Origin: an uncultured Streptomyces sp.
GTDB taxonomy: Bacteria > Actinomycetota > Actinomycetes > Streptomycetales > Streptomycetaceae
DNA: 16,912 nucleotides
NCBI GenBank assembly: GCA_946480485.1
Contig: CAMLJW010000059.1
Location: 1-16,912, forward strand
Direction: 5' to 3'
How positions within the stretch are numbered: position 1 is the first letter of the stretch; every line of letters begins with the position of its first letter. Under the pieces are notes generated by a model that was not told the origin of the DNA, searched no databases, and worked only from the letters and a program-made list of their open reading frames with translations. Positions 7,832 through 16,912 of this stretch are shown one piece after another. The position numbers were made by a program, and so were the translations under genes.

Positions 7832-7862
7832 GCCGGCCGGATGCGGCACCCATCAGGCCGGC
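7832..7862. terminator. Hairpin between convergent tauE remnant and cstR-like gene
   Basis: GCCGGCC-G-GATG (7832-7843) pairs with CATC-A-GGCCGGC (7851-7862), giving a 12-position stem with one G/A mismatch and a 7-nt loop. It lies in the 55-bp gap between two convergent genes, 14 bp after one stop and 12 bp after the other. It probably serves as a bidirectional terminator. Confidence 0.5.
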
Positions 7863-7873
7863 GAGAGGAAGCC

Positions 7874-8191
<318 letters not shown>

Positions 8192-8206
8192 TTACCGAAG
8201 GGGTAA
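8192..8206. promoter_or_regulatory. Second, weaker inverted repeat beside the operator
   Basis: TTACC (8192-8196) and GGTAA (8202-8206) are perfect 5-bp arms with a 5-bp spacer (GAAGG), abutting the main operator with no gap. It resembles a degenerate copy of the same site (TACC...GGTA) and could allow a second repressor tetramer to bind. Alternatively it may overlap the rhodanese promoter. Confidence 0.35.
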
Positions 8207-8232
8207 CGCCACCGAAGCGAAGGAAAATCCCC

Positions 8233-8796
8233 GTGGCACACACCGCCCTCACCCCCACCCAGGCCCACGCCCGCCTTCACGAGCTGACCGTCATCGACGT
8301 ACGCACCCCCGGCGAGTACGCCTCCGGCCACCTGCCCGACGCCCACACCATCCCTCTGGATCATCTCGACGCGGCGCTGCCCGCCCTCAAGACGGTAGCC
8401 GACCGCGGTGACCTCCTCGTCGTGTGCGCCTCCGGCGCCCGCTCCGCCGAAGCCTGCCGACGGCTGACCGAGGCCGGCATCACGGCCGCCACCCTGACCG
8501 GCGGCACCGATTCCTGGACACAGCTCGGCCACGACATCCACCGCCCCGCCGGCACCCGCACGCCCTGGCCGATGGAACGCCAGGTCCGCCTCACGGCCGG
8601 CTCCCTCGTCCTGACCGGCCTGATCGCCGGACGGCTCCGGCCGGGGGCACGGTGGCTCTCCGCGGGCGTCGCCGGCGGGCTGGTCTTCTCCGCCCTCACC
8701 GACACCTGCGGCATGGCCCGCCTGCTCGCCAAGCTCCCTCACAACCGGCCGAGGGCACGCGACCTGGATGCGACGATCACCGCGCTGAGCGGCTGA
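8233..8796 (+). CDS. Rhodanese-domain sulfurtransferase with DUF2892 membrane tail
   Basis: This 187-aa protein has an N-terminal rhodanese domain (about 1-110) and a C-terminal DUF2892-type membrane region. The rhodanese part shows TVIDVRTPGEYASGHLPDAHTIPLD and the active-site loop VVCASGARS, where the Cys would carry the persulfide and CxxGxRS forms the anion cradle. The tail has two hydrophobic segments (LTAGSLVLTGLIAG and WLSAGVAGGLVFSALTD), then TCGMARLLAKLPHNR with a conserved Cys, as in YgaP-like proteins that present the rhodanese domain at the inner membrane face. Start is GTG 8233, preceded by AAGGA at 8219-8223. The gene diverges from the CstR-like regulator across a palindromic operator, which suggests induction by reactive sulfur species. 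A persulfide dioxygenase (MBL-fold) gene often found in such clusters is not present here. Confidence 0.9.
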   Translation: MAHTALTPTQAHARLHELTVIDVRTPGEYASGHLPDAHTIPLDHLDAALPALKTVADRGDLLVVCASGARSAEACRRLTEAGITAATLTGGTDSWTQLGHDIHRPAGTRTPWPMERQVRLTAGSLVLTGLIAGRLRPGARWLSAGVAGGLVFSALTDTCGMARLLAKLPHNRPRARDLDATITALSG

Positions 8797-8844
8797 TCCC
8801 GCCCTGCACCCCACCGCCTTGCGCATGCCGACGCCGTTCTTCGC

Positions 8845-8890
8845 GGACGAGAGCCCGCACGCCACGTGCGTGCCGTGCGGGCTCTCGTCC
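8845..8890. terminator. Perfect 17-bp hairpin, bidirectional terminator
   Basis: Positions 8845-8861 and 8874-8890 are exact reverse complements (17 bp each, beginning GGACGAGAGCCC and ending GGGCTCTCGTCC), with a 12-nt loop. The hairpin sits between the convergent rhodanese and phosphatase genes. It is the strongest secondary structure I found in the window. The rest of the 129-bp gap (8797-8925) shows nothing else I can support. Confidence 0.85.
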
Positions 8891-8925
8891 GGGCCGGTCC
8901 GCCAAGTCGCCCCGAACTCCCATGG

Positions 8926-10314
8926 TCAGGTGCCCGGAGTGCGGAGGGCGAGGACGGCCATGTCGTCGTGGCCGTCGCCGGGGTGGTGGTCGGCCAGGAT
9001 TTGAACGAAGTCCTGAAGGGTCAGGGCGGCGTGCTCGGTGGCGAGGGCGGCCAGGCGCCGCAGTCCGGTCTCGAGGGTGTGCGCGGGGTTCTCGACGAGC
9101 CCGCATTTCGACAAGCTCGGGATGCGGGGGTCGAACACGGCGGAGCTGGTGATCTCGACGAGCCCGTCGGTGAAGAAGATCAGGGTGGAGCCGGCCGGCA
9201 CGGGATGGATGTGGTCGTTGCGCGGCCGAGCGGTATCGACACCGAGCGGCAGGTCCGGATCGCCGTGCAGGTAACGGGCTTGGTGGTCAGGAGCGAGCAA
9301 CAGGGGCGGCGGGTGACCTGCGGTGCTCCACCGCATGGTCCAGGTATCCGGCGGCACGGGTTCGATGCGGGCCAGGCAGGCTGTCGTGATGGGCTGATCG
9401 GTGATCGCGGCCAAGGCACGGTCAAGGCGGGCGAGGACGGCGCTGGGCGGAGTGCGCTGGTCGTAGAGCAGGGCGCGCAGCATGTTGCGGATCTGGGCCA
9501 TCGCGGCCGCTGCCTGCAGGTCGTGGCCGACGACGTCGCCGATGACGGCGGCGCAGGCTTGGTCGGGTACCAGGAGGGCGTCGTACCAGTCGCCGCCGAT
9601 CTGGCCGGGGGTGGTGGCGGGACGGTAGACCGCGGCGGCCTCGAAGGGGCGCAGGTCGGGCAGGCGTGGCAGAAGGAGTCGTTGGAACTGCTCGGCGTCG
9701 AGGCGGGTTTGCTGGTAGAGGCGGGCGTCGTCGATGGCCAGGCCCGCTGCGCCGGCGAGTGCGACGATGAGGGCTTCGTCGTGGGCGTCGAAGGGCTGCC
9801 CGTCGCGCCGCTCCGCCACATAGAGGTCCCCGTAGGTCTTTCCGCGGATGCTGATCGCGGCCCCGAGCAGGGTGCGCATCGGCGGATGGCCGGGCGGGAA
9901 GCCGGCCGAGTCCGGGTGGGCGGAGATGTCATCGACCCGCAGCGGTTCCGGGTGGGTGATCAAGCGGCCCAGCAGACCGCGGCCATGCGGGAACTCCACC
10001 CCCGACAGGTCGGCCCGCTCCTGCTCCGTCAGGCCGGCCGGAATGAATCGATCGAGGTGTCTGCCGCTCTCATCGAGCACGCCCAGCGCGCCGTAGCGGG
10101 CGCCGGCCAGCTCCATCGCCGTGTCGACGATCAGCTGCAGCACCACGGACAGGTCCACGTCCCGGCCCAGGACCGCCTCGTACAGGTCATGCAATCGGTC
10201 CTGCGCCCGGGCGAGCGACCTGAGCTGCTCCGCGATCACCTCGAGCTCGACGCCCAGACGCAGACGCCGGGAGAGATCCAGCGGCTCGGGCTGGTTGGGC
10301 TGCCTTGGCATCAC
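8926..10314 (-). CDS. GAF-domain PPM (SpoIIE-type) serine phosphatase
   Basis: This 462-aa cytoplasmic signalling protein begins with a helical segment (about 15-50). A GAF sensor domain follows (about 50-195: VLQLIVDTAMELAGARYGALGVLDESG, then HPPMRTLLGAAISIRGKTYGDLYV). It ends in a SpoIIE/RsbU-type PPM phosphatase (about 210-460). Metal-binding and catalytic motifs are intact: GGDWYDA, IGDVVGHDLQAAAAMAQ, STAGHPPPLLL, FTDGLVE and GDGHDDMAVL. Such enzymes dephosphorylate anti-sigma-factor antagonists in actinobacteria. No RsbW-like kinase domain or PAS domain is fused here, which is common in streptomycete relatives. No transmembrane segment is seen. Start is GTG 10314 or ATG 10311, and a weak GGACAGG lies upstream. 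The gene follows the CBS-BON gene by 38 nt on the same strand, so the two are likely cotranscribed. The signal bound by GAF is unknown. Confidence 0.93.
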   Translation of the reverse strand: MMPRQPNQPEPLDLSRRLRLGVELEVIAEQLRSLARAQDRLHDLYEAVLGRDVDLSVVLQLIVDTAMELAGARYGALGVLDESGRHLDRFIPAGLTEQERADLSGVEFPHGRGLLGRLITHPEPLRVDDISAHPDSAGFPPGHPPMRTLLGAAISIRGKTYGDLYVAERRDGQPFDAHDEALIVALAGAAGLAIDDARLYQQTRLDAEQFQRLLLPRLPDLRPFEAAAVYRPATTPGQIGGDWYDALLVPDQACAAVIGDVVGHDLQAAAAMAQIRNMLRALLYDQRTPPSAVLARLDRALAAITDQPITTACLARIEPVPPDTWTMRWSTAGHPPPLLLAPDHQARYLHGDPDLPLGVDTARPRNDHIHPVPAGSTLIFFTDGLVEITSSAVFDPRIPSLSKCGLVENPAHTLETGLRRLAALATEHAALTLQDFVQILADHHPGDGHDDMAVLALRTPGT

Positions 10315-10352
10315 CGGTGCCTGTCCGTCTGCCGTTCGGCCTCGATGGCCCT

Positions 10353-11189
10353 TCAGTCGGCCTCGATCTCGTCGACGACACCGACCACGTCGTCGATGTC
10401 CCGCACCGCCGTGAGCAGTTCGGGCACAAGAGCCTTGTCCAGTCGCCCCGTCAACGTCACCACGCCGTTCTCCACGGCGACCTGGACGGCGCGCGGGTCC
10501 AGCAGGTGCTGAGCGACCAGGGACGCGACCTCGGCCCGGATCTCGTCGTCGTCACGGATCAGGGCCCGCAGCAGATCGCTCCGGCTGACCACGCCGTCGA
10601 GCCGTCCATGGTGGTCGGTCACGGGGAGCCGCTTCAGCCGCGCGCGGGCGGCGGTCCACGCGGCGTCCGCCACCCGCTGCGCCGGGTGGACGGTCACCGG
10701 CGGGAAGGTCATCAACGTGGCCGCCGTCTCGCCGTGGCTCTTGTCGTACAGGCGGTGCTGCCACAGCCCGCCGACCGGTCCGTGCCGGTGCGGTTCCGCC
10801 GTGACGGCGGCCTTGGCCAGCAGGTCCGACTCGGAGACAACACCGATCACATGGTCGTCCGCGTCCACCACCGGAACGGCGCTCACCTGCTCGCGGGCGA
10901 GGGTGTGAGCGACGTCCAGGAACGGCATGTCGCCGGGAACGGAGGTCGCCGGCACCTGCATGACGTCCCGGACGAGGAGGGGGGCCGGCTCTGGGGCGGG
11001 CGGCTCGGGCACGTGTCGTCCGGGAGCGGGGTGGGGTTCCTCGGCGCTCCTCGCCGACGCGGCGGCGGCGACTGCCGCGAGGTAGCGGCCCAGCGCGTCC
11101 TGGCGCGGTTCCTCCCGGGGTGTCCAGGCGCGGCCCGGCGTGGTGCGGCGGGCTTCCTGCTGCGCGGAGCTGTGCTCGACGTCGCTCAC
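10353..11189 (-). CDS. CBS-pair plus BON domain protein
   Basis: This 278-aa protein has a Pro/Arg/Glu-rich, probably disordered N-terminus (about 1-70). Two CBS domains follow, forming a Bateman module: about 73-130, with VRDVMQVPATSVP and IGVVSESDLL; and about 155-213, with TLMTFPPVTVHPAQRV and DGVVSRSDLLRAL. A C-terminal BON domain (about 215-278) contains VQVAVENGVVTLTGRLD and VRDIDDVVGVVDEI. CBS pairs bind adenine nucleotides and often sense energy charge. BON domains are thought to contact membranes or other macromolecules. The partner is unknown. Start is GTG 11189, with GGGAGG (complement of 11195-11200) well placed. The gene leads the minus-strand pair with the phosphatase and diverges from the V/A-ATPase operon across a 172-bp gap, so shared regulation is plausible. 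Confidence 0.92.
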   Translation of the reverse strand: MSDVEHSSAQQEARRTTPGRAWTPREEPRQDALGRYLAAVAAAASARSAEEPHPAPGRHVPEPPAPEPAPLLVRDVMQVPATSVPGDMPFLDVAHTLAREQVSAVPVVDADDHVIGVVSESDLLAKAAVTAEPHRHGPVGGLWQHRLYDKSHGETAATLMTFPPVTVHPAQRVADAAWTAARARLKRLPVTDHHGRLDGVVSRSDLLRALIRDDDEIRAEVASLVAQHLLDPRAVQVAVENGVVTLTGRLDKALVPELLTAVRDIDDVVGVVDEIEAD

Positions 11190-11361
11190 GGCTGCCTCCC
11201 AGGGGTGCCGTCCACCTACGGGTCAGTCTCGCATCGATCGACCCCTGTGGCCTCCGGGCCGAACCCCCCTGCCTGAAGCGCAGGTGACCAGGTGCGGCGC
11301 GACATGTGCTCGCCTACCGAGGAGACTGGAAGGCGGGGCCTGTGCCCACTGGAGGAGAGTC
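11190..11361. promoter_or_regulatory. Divergent promoter region, CBS-BON gene and ATPase operon
   Basis: These 172 bp separate two outward-facing transcription units and should hold both promoters. Visible elements are both ribosome sites (complement of 11195-11200 and GGAGGAGAG at 11351-11359) and a 7-bp inverted repeat CAGGGGT (11200-11206)/ACCCCTG (11241-11247) with arms 34 bp apart. The palindrome TCGATCGA lies at about 11234-11241. No clear -10/-35 boxes are recognised. Confidence 0.5.
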
Positions 11362-11847
11362 GTGACGGGCTTCCTGGACTTTCTGACACGGTTCCGGCCG
11401 GCGGCGGCGCCCGGCCGGGCCGCACCAGGTGGTGTGCCCGCGGACCGTTCCGCCGAACTCCGGGCCGAACTCGCACCGCCTCTGGCCCTGCTCGAACAGG
11501 CGGAGGCGGAAGCCCGGACCGTACGTGAGCGGGCCGCCGCGGCCGCCGCGTCACGTCGACGGGATGCCGAACAGCGGGCCGTGGAGATCGTGACCGAGGC
11601 ACGTCAGGAGGCTCGCCTGGTGCGGGCGCGCACCGCCGAGCAGGTGCTGAGTGCCGCCGAGGGCGAGGTGGCGGCACTGCTCGCCGAGGCGAAACGTGAG
11701 GCCGTCGCGGTACGCGACCGTGCCAGGAGCCGGGCCCCCGCTCTCACAGGTCGTGTGGTCGCGCTCGTGCTGGAGGACCTCGCGGCCGAGCACGCGTCAC
11801 CACCGCCACCCCCGGGCCCGGGGAATCCTCAGGAGGACGGTCGGTGA
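11362..11847 (+). CDS. V/A-type ATPase peripheral-stalk subunit (G/H-like)
   Basis: This 161-aa protein begins an ATPase operon. After a Pro/Ala/Gly-rich head (about 1-45), residues about 45-130 are an Ala/Glu/Arg-rich coiled coil (EQAEAEARTVRERAAAAAASRR, EIVTEARQEARLVRARTAEQ, LLAEAKREAVAVRDRARSR). This heptad style is typical of the G/H stator that pairs with subunit E in archaeal-type and Thermus V-ATPases. The C-terminus is Pro-rich. Such coiled coils are short on diagnostic residues, so identity rests on operon position and composition. GTG 11362 is chosen because GGAGGAGAG lies at 11351-11359 and the head fits. The open frame upstream (to 11140) crosses the promoter region. The stop overlaps the next start as GTGA. 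The subunit acts as the static link between the V1 head and the membrane part. Confidence 0.72.
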   Translation: MTGFLDFLTRFRPAAAPGRAAPGGVPADRSAELRAELAPPLALLEQAEAEARTVRERAAAAAASRRRDAEQRAVEIVTEARQEARLVRARTAEQVLSAAEGEVAALLAEAKREAVAVRDRARSRAPALTGRVVALVLEDLAAEHASPPPPPGPGNPQEDGR

Positions 11848-12795
11848 TGGGCGCCGGTTGGGTAGCCGGCGTGACCCGTGCACGCGCTCTGCGGAACAGG
11901 TGCCTGGGAGCCGAGGGGATCGGGGAGGTGGCCGCGTCCCCCACCCTCGACGACGCCCTGCGCTACTTGTCGGCCACCCCCTACCGGCACGACGTCACCC
12001 CGCGCGTCACACCGGCCGAAGCCCAGCGCGCGGTCTCGGCGACACTGCTGTGGCACCTGCGGATCCTCGCCGGCTGGCAACCGGCCTCCGGCGCCGACGC
12101 CGTCCGGGCGCTCGCCGCAGGATTCGAGATCTCCAACACCGAACACCACCTGAGGGCTCTCGTGCCCGCCCCGCTCCGGCCGGGCACGGGGGGCCTCCAC
12201 CACCCCCCGCCCTACCGCCTGGGCGCGCTGGCGATCGCCTGGAAGCGACTCACCCGTACCCGTACGCCGTCAGAGCTGCGCGCCGCCCTGGCGGCCTCCG
12301 CCTGGGGCGATCCCGGGGGCGACTCGGCGGCCGCGGTCGCCACCGGGATGCGGGTCTCCGCCGCCGTACGCCTCGCCACCGCCGTTCCCGACGCGGAACG
12401 CTGGGCGGCGGCCCGGCTCGCCCTGCTGGTCGGCCGTGAGGTGTTCGTCGTCGGCCGCCGGATGCCGGACGTCTCCGCCCGCCGGGCGGCCCGCCTGCTC
12501 GGTTCGCGAGCGGTGGACGCGGGATCGTACGCCGACTTCCGGACCGCGCTGCCGACCACCGGGAGGTGGCTGTTGGAGGACATCGACGAGGCGGCGAACC
12601 TGTGGCGGGCGGAGGCTCGGTGGTGGAACGCCGTCGAGCGGGACGGCCGGGAACTGCTGCGCCGGTACCGTTTCGGCCCGCAACCGGTGGTGGGGGCAGT
12701 GGCTCTGCTGTCCGCCGACGCCTGGCGGACCCGCGGCGCGCTGGAGTTGGCCTCCCGGGGTGGCGGCACCGAGGGCTGGCCCGTGGAGGTGCTCG

Positions 12796-12809
<14 letters not shown>
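11844..12809 (+). CDS. V/A-type ATPase subunit C (d-like)
   Basis: This 321-aa alpha-helical subunit resembles V-ATPase C/d, the socket that couples the central rotor to the membrane c-ring. Recognisable features are RARALRNRCLGAEGIGEVAASPTLDDALRYLSATPY at the start, the typical family opening. A series of Arg/Trp-rich helices follows (EISNTEHHLRALVP, AWKRLTRTRTPSELRAALAAS, RWWNAVERDGRELLRRY). Length is close to the usual 320-350 aa. The GTG at 11844 has AGGAGG at 11831-11836 with a 7-nt spacer. The ATG at 11847 is an equally in-frame alternative. The gene overlaps its predecessor by 4 nt, and the next gene probably starts inside its last codons, so translation is chained. Family recognition by eye is moderate but is strongly supported by the surrounding ATPase genes. 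Confidence 0.8.
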
Positions 12810-14714
<1,905 letters not shown>

Positions 14715-14719
14715 CCATC

Positions 14720-14947
14720 ATGGGACGCGTCGCCGCCCTCGGGGAGCGGGCCCGTATGGCCGGTCTGGCCTTGGCCGGAGCTGTCGTTTTCGTCGCCGAC
14801 GACCCCGACGCCGTACGCCGCGCCTGGCGGAGCCTGCCGGACGGCATCGACCTGGTGATCCTCACCCCGGCCGCGGCCCAGGCACTGGAGTCAGGCTCCG
14901 TGACTCCCGGGGCCCGCCGCCCACTGACGGCGGTGATGCCGCCATGA
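14720..14947 (+). CDS. V/A-type ATPase subunit F (short form)
   Basis: This small soluble subunit of 75 aa sits on the central stalk and tunes catalysis in V/A-ATPases. MGRVAALGERARMAGLALAGAVVFVADDPDAVRRAWRSL and DLVILTPAAAQAL are the characteristic segments: Rossmann-like strand, Gly turn, ADDPD, then the ILTP strand. RPLTAVMPP is the usual ending. Typical F subunits are near 100 aa, and this one is shorter in the middle. ATG 14720 is chosen because GGGAAGG (14703-14709) is well spaced. A TTG nine bases upstream at 14711 is unlikely. The stop overlaps the next gene's ATG as ATGA. Confidence 0.78.
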   Translation: MGRVAALGERARMAGLALAGAVVFVADDPDAVRRAWRSLPDGIDLVILTPAAAQALESGSVTPGARRPLTAVMPP

Positions 14948-15471
14948 GGAGCCAGGCACCCGACCAGACGACGGACGCGCTCCACCCGGTCCGGGCGGAA
15001 CTGCTGCGGGCGGCTCACGCCGACGCGGAAGCGCTCCTGTCCCGCGCGGACCAGGAGGCCGACGCCCTGCTCGACCAAGCCCGCGCAGAGGCCCGTGCGA
15101 TTCTCCAGGAGGCCCGGCGGCAGGGCGAGGCCGATGGTGAGGGCGCCGCCCGCGACCTGCTCGTCAGGGCCCGGCGGGAGGCCAGGTCCCGCACGCTCGC
15201 CGCTCGCCGGGAGGCGTACGAGGAGTTGCGCCGGGGGGCCGCCGAACGGGTGAGGGATCTGCGCCGGACCGGTGGTTACACCTCCATGCGGGAGCGGCTG
15301 GAACACCGGGCCCGGCTCCTCCTGGGGCCCGGCGCCGAGGTGGGCGAGCCCGCCGACGGGGGTGTGGTGGCTCGGGCGCCGGGCAGGCGGGCCGACCTCT
15401 CGCTGACCGCGCTGGCCGACCGTGCGCTGGACCGTATGGGAGCGGAGGTGCGCAGCCTGTGGGAGCCGTGA
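14944..15471 (+). CDS. V/A-type ATPase stator subunit E
   Basis: This 175-aa peripheral-stalk subunit has an N-terminal helix (about 15-110) that is highly Ala/Glu/Arg-rich (ELLRAAHADAEALLSRADQEADALLDQARAEARAI and onward), typical of the E coiled coil. A C-terminal globular part (about 120-175) has GGYTSMRERLEHRARLLLGPGAEV, VVARAPGRRADLSLTALADRALDRM. It joins the G/H-like protein to anchor the catalytic head. The ATG at 14944 overlaps the F stop as ATGA, and the stop overlaps the A start as GTGA. The C-terminal globular domain is shorter than in Thermus. Operon context makes the identity firmer than the sequence alone. Confidence 0.8.
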   Translation: MRSQAPDQTTDALHPVRAELLRAAHADAEALLSRADQEADALLDQARAEARAILQEARRQGEADGEGAARDLLVRARREARSRTLAARREAYEELRRGAAERVRDLRRTGGYTSMRERLEHRARLLLGPGAEVGEPADGGVVARAPGRRADLSLTALADRALDRMGAEVRSLWEP

Positions 15472-16912
15472 CGGAAGCCATCGGGACGCATCGATGGCCG
15501 CCTGCCCGGCAGCCGGTCTCGCGGATCCTGCGCGTCACCGGACCGCTGGTCGAGATGGAGTACACGAGCGGCGTCGCGATGTACGACCTGGTCTCGATCG
15601 GCCCGTCCGGGCTGCCGGGTGAGGTCGTGGCCATCCGCGGTGACGTGGTCACCGTCCAGGCGTACGAGTACACCGGCGGCCTCGCTCCGGGGCAGACGGC
15701 GCTGCCCCAGGGCCGTCCGCTGTCGGTCGGGCTCGGTCCGGAGCTGCTCGGCGGGATCTTCGACGGCCTGCTGCGTCCCCTGTCCGATGCCGGTGACTGG
15801 CTGCTGCCTGGCGCGCAGCGGGCTGCGGCCGAGGAACACACCTGGTCCTTCTCCCCGCTGGTGACGCGGGGGGAGCAGGTGGCCGAGGGGCTGGCGCTCG
15901 GCGAGATTCGCGACGCGGGGCCGGTGCCGGTGAAGGTCCTCGTGCCGCCCGGCAGCGGGGGCATGGTCGAGGAGATCGCCGGCACCGGGGACCAGCCGCG
16001 TGACGCGGCGGTGGCCGTGGTGGGCGGCACCGAGGTGACGGTCGGGACCCTGTGGCCGGTGCGCCGGCCACGCCCGGTGCGGGAACGCGTCGACAGCCCC
16101 GGGGCCCTGAACACCGGTCAGCGGGTGATCGACCTGCTCTTCCCGGTGGCCCGGGGCAGCACGGTGGCGGTGCCCGGTGGGTTCGGTACTGGCAAGACGG
16201 TGCTGCTGCAGCAGATCGCCAAGTGGTGCGATGCGGACGTCATCGTCTACGTCGGCTGCGGGGAACGCGGCAACGAGATGGCCGACGTCATCACGGAACT
16301 GTCGGAGCTCCAGGACCCGCGCACGGGCGGACGCCTCGCGGACCGCACGGTGACGATCGCCAACACCTCCAACATGCCGATGATGGCGCGTGAGGCGAGC
16401 GTGTACACGGGGGTGACGGTGGCCGAGTACTTCCGGGACATGGGCCTGGATGTGGTGGTCATCGCCGACTCGACCTCCCGGTGGGCCGAGGCGCTGCGCG
16501 AGTTCGCCTCCCGCACCGGCGCGCTGCCCGCCGAGGAGGGCTACCCGGCCGGGCTGGCCTCCGCCATCGCGGCCTTCTACGAGCGGGCCGCCGCCGTGAC
16601 CACCCTCGGCGGTGACCGAGGTTCTGTGACCGTGATCGGCGCGGTGTCGCCGCCCGGCGGGGACATGACCGAACCGGTCACCGCGCACACCGAACGCTTC
16701 GTCCGCTGTCTGTGGACCCTCGACCGCGATCTCGCCTACGCCCGCCACTACCCGGCGGTCTCCTGGGCCGGGTCCTTCTCCCGGGACGTACCAGTCCTCG
16801 CCGCCGGACACCGGGCTGCCGGCGATCCGGCATGGAGACGCCGCCGCGACCGGGTGGGAGCGGTGCTGGCGGAGGCCGACCGGCTGGCCGACCTGGTGGA
16901 CCTGGTCGGCAT
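15468..16912 (+). CDS. V/A-type ATPase catalytic subunit A (partial, runs off the right edge)
   Basis: About 481 residues are visible of an expected 580-600. The N-terminal barrel (RILRVTGPLVEMEYTSGVAMYDLVSIG, then GEVVAIRGDVVTVQAYEYTGGLAPGQ) is followed by the A-specific non-homologous insert. The nucleotide domain carries Walker A GGFGTGKT at residues 237-244 (the family consensus has Ala and Ser in this loop), then VGCGERGNEMADV with the catalytic-type Glu. Further on are ANTSNMPMMAREASVYTG, Walker B DVVVIADSTSRWAEALREFASRTGALPAEEGYP and SVTVIGAVSPPGGDMTEPV. These place it as the catalytic A, not the B, subunit. It hydrolyses or synthesises ATP. Start GTG 15468 overlaps the E stop by 4 nt. 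Missing are about 100 C-terminal residues. B and D genes are expected beyond the window. Confidence 0.95.
   Translation, partial: MTEAIGTHRWPPARQPVSRILRVTGPLVEMEYTSGVAMYDLVSIGPSGLPGEVVAIRGDVVTVQAYEYTGGLAPGQTALPQGRPLSVGLGPELLGGIFDGLLRPLSDAGDWLLPGAQRAAAEEHTWSFSPLVTRGEQVAEGLALGEIRDAGPVPVKVLVPPGSGGMVEEIAGTGDQPRDAAVAVVGGTEVTVGTLWPVRRPRPVRERVDSPGALNTGQRVIDLLFPVARGSTVAVPGGFGTGKTVLLQQIAKWCDADVIVYVGCGERGNEMADVITELSELQDPRTGGRLADRTVTIANTSNMPMMAREASVYTGVTVAEYFRDMGLDVVVIADSTSRWAEALREFASRTGALPAEEGYPAGLASAIAAFYERAAAVTTLGGDRGSVTVIGAVSPPGGDMTEPVTAHTERFVRCLWTLDRDLAYARHYPAVSWAGSFSRDVPVLAAGHRAAGDPAWRRRRDRVGAVLAEADRLADLVDLVG

Noticed and set aside
8866..10512. A 548-codon open frame on the plus strand opposite the phosphatase gene
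   Set aside because: It is antisense to a gene with complete PPM and GAF motifs. The translation is Gly/Arg/Val-rich with no domain sense, and it arises from high GC third positions.
15276..16811. A 511-codon minus-strand open frame opposite subunits E and A
   Set aside because: Shadow of the catalytic subunit's codon pattern. No motifs recognised.

Overview
The window is very GC-rich (roughly 70% by eye), with GTG starts, strong GGAGG ribosome sites and Arg/Ala/Val-rich proteins. This fits a streptomycete or close actinobacterial relative. It reads as an accessory stress and energy island rather than core housekeeping DNA. I see no tRNA, rRNA, CRISPR array, transposase or integrase.

Layout. 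Positions 1-24 (minus) hold the first codons of what looks like a universal stress protein (USP) gene leaving the window. It diverges from a complete tandem-domain USP gene (232-1101). The USP stop overlaps the start of a two-domain protein with an aminoglycoside-phosphotransferase-like fold plus a P-loop kinase domain (1094-2680). Next come a coupled pair, an unknown 187-aa protein and a group A FAD monooxygenase (2857-5003), and then a zinc-dependent alcohol dehydrogenase (5152-6180). Positions 6235-7818 look like a decay scar. An acyl/acetyl-CoA synthetase lacking both ends is joined out of frame to the C-terminal half of a TauE/SafE-type sulfite exporter.

Positions 7874-8796 are a small reactive-sulfur module. 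A CsoR/CstR-family repressor, with cysteine spacing but no copper-type His, is divergent from a rhodanese-DUF2892 protein, and a palindromic operator lies between them. A perfect 17-bp hairpin separates the rhodanese gene from two minus-strand genes, a GAF-PPM phosphatase and a CBS-CBS-BON protein, probably one operon transcribed from 11189 to 8926.

From 11362 to the right edge runs a tightly packed plus-strand operon for a V/A-type (archaeal-type) rotary ATPase, in the order G/H-like stator, C, I, K, F, E, A, with A cut by the window edge. B and D are expected just outside. Nearly all junctions are short overlaps or gaps of a few bases. Subunits I, F and K have compact or unusual architectures.

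Together the genes suggest a locus for coping with redox, low-energy or sulfur stress: stress proteins, a nucleotide-sensing CBS protein, a signalling phosphatase, persulfide handling and an ion-translocating ATPase. That shared purpose is inferred from gene content only. The observations most worth following are the V/A-ATPase with its unusual subunits, the acs-tauE deletion scar, and the CstR-like operator and sensor.
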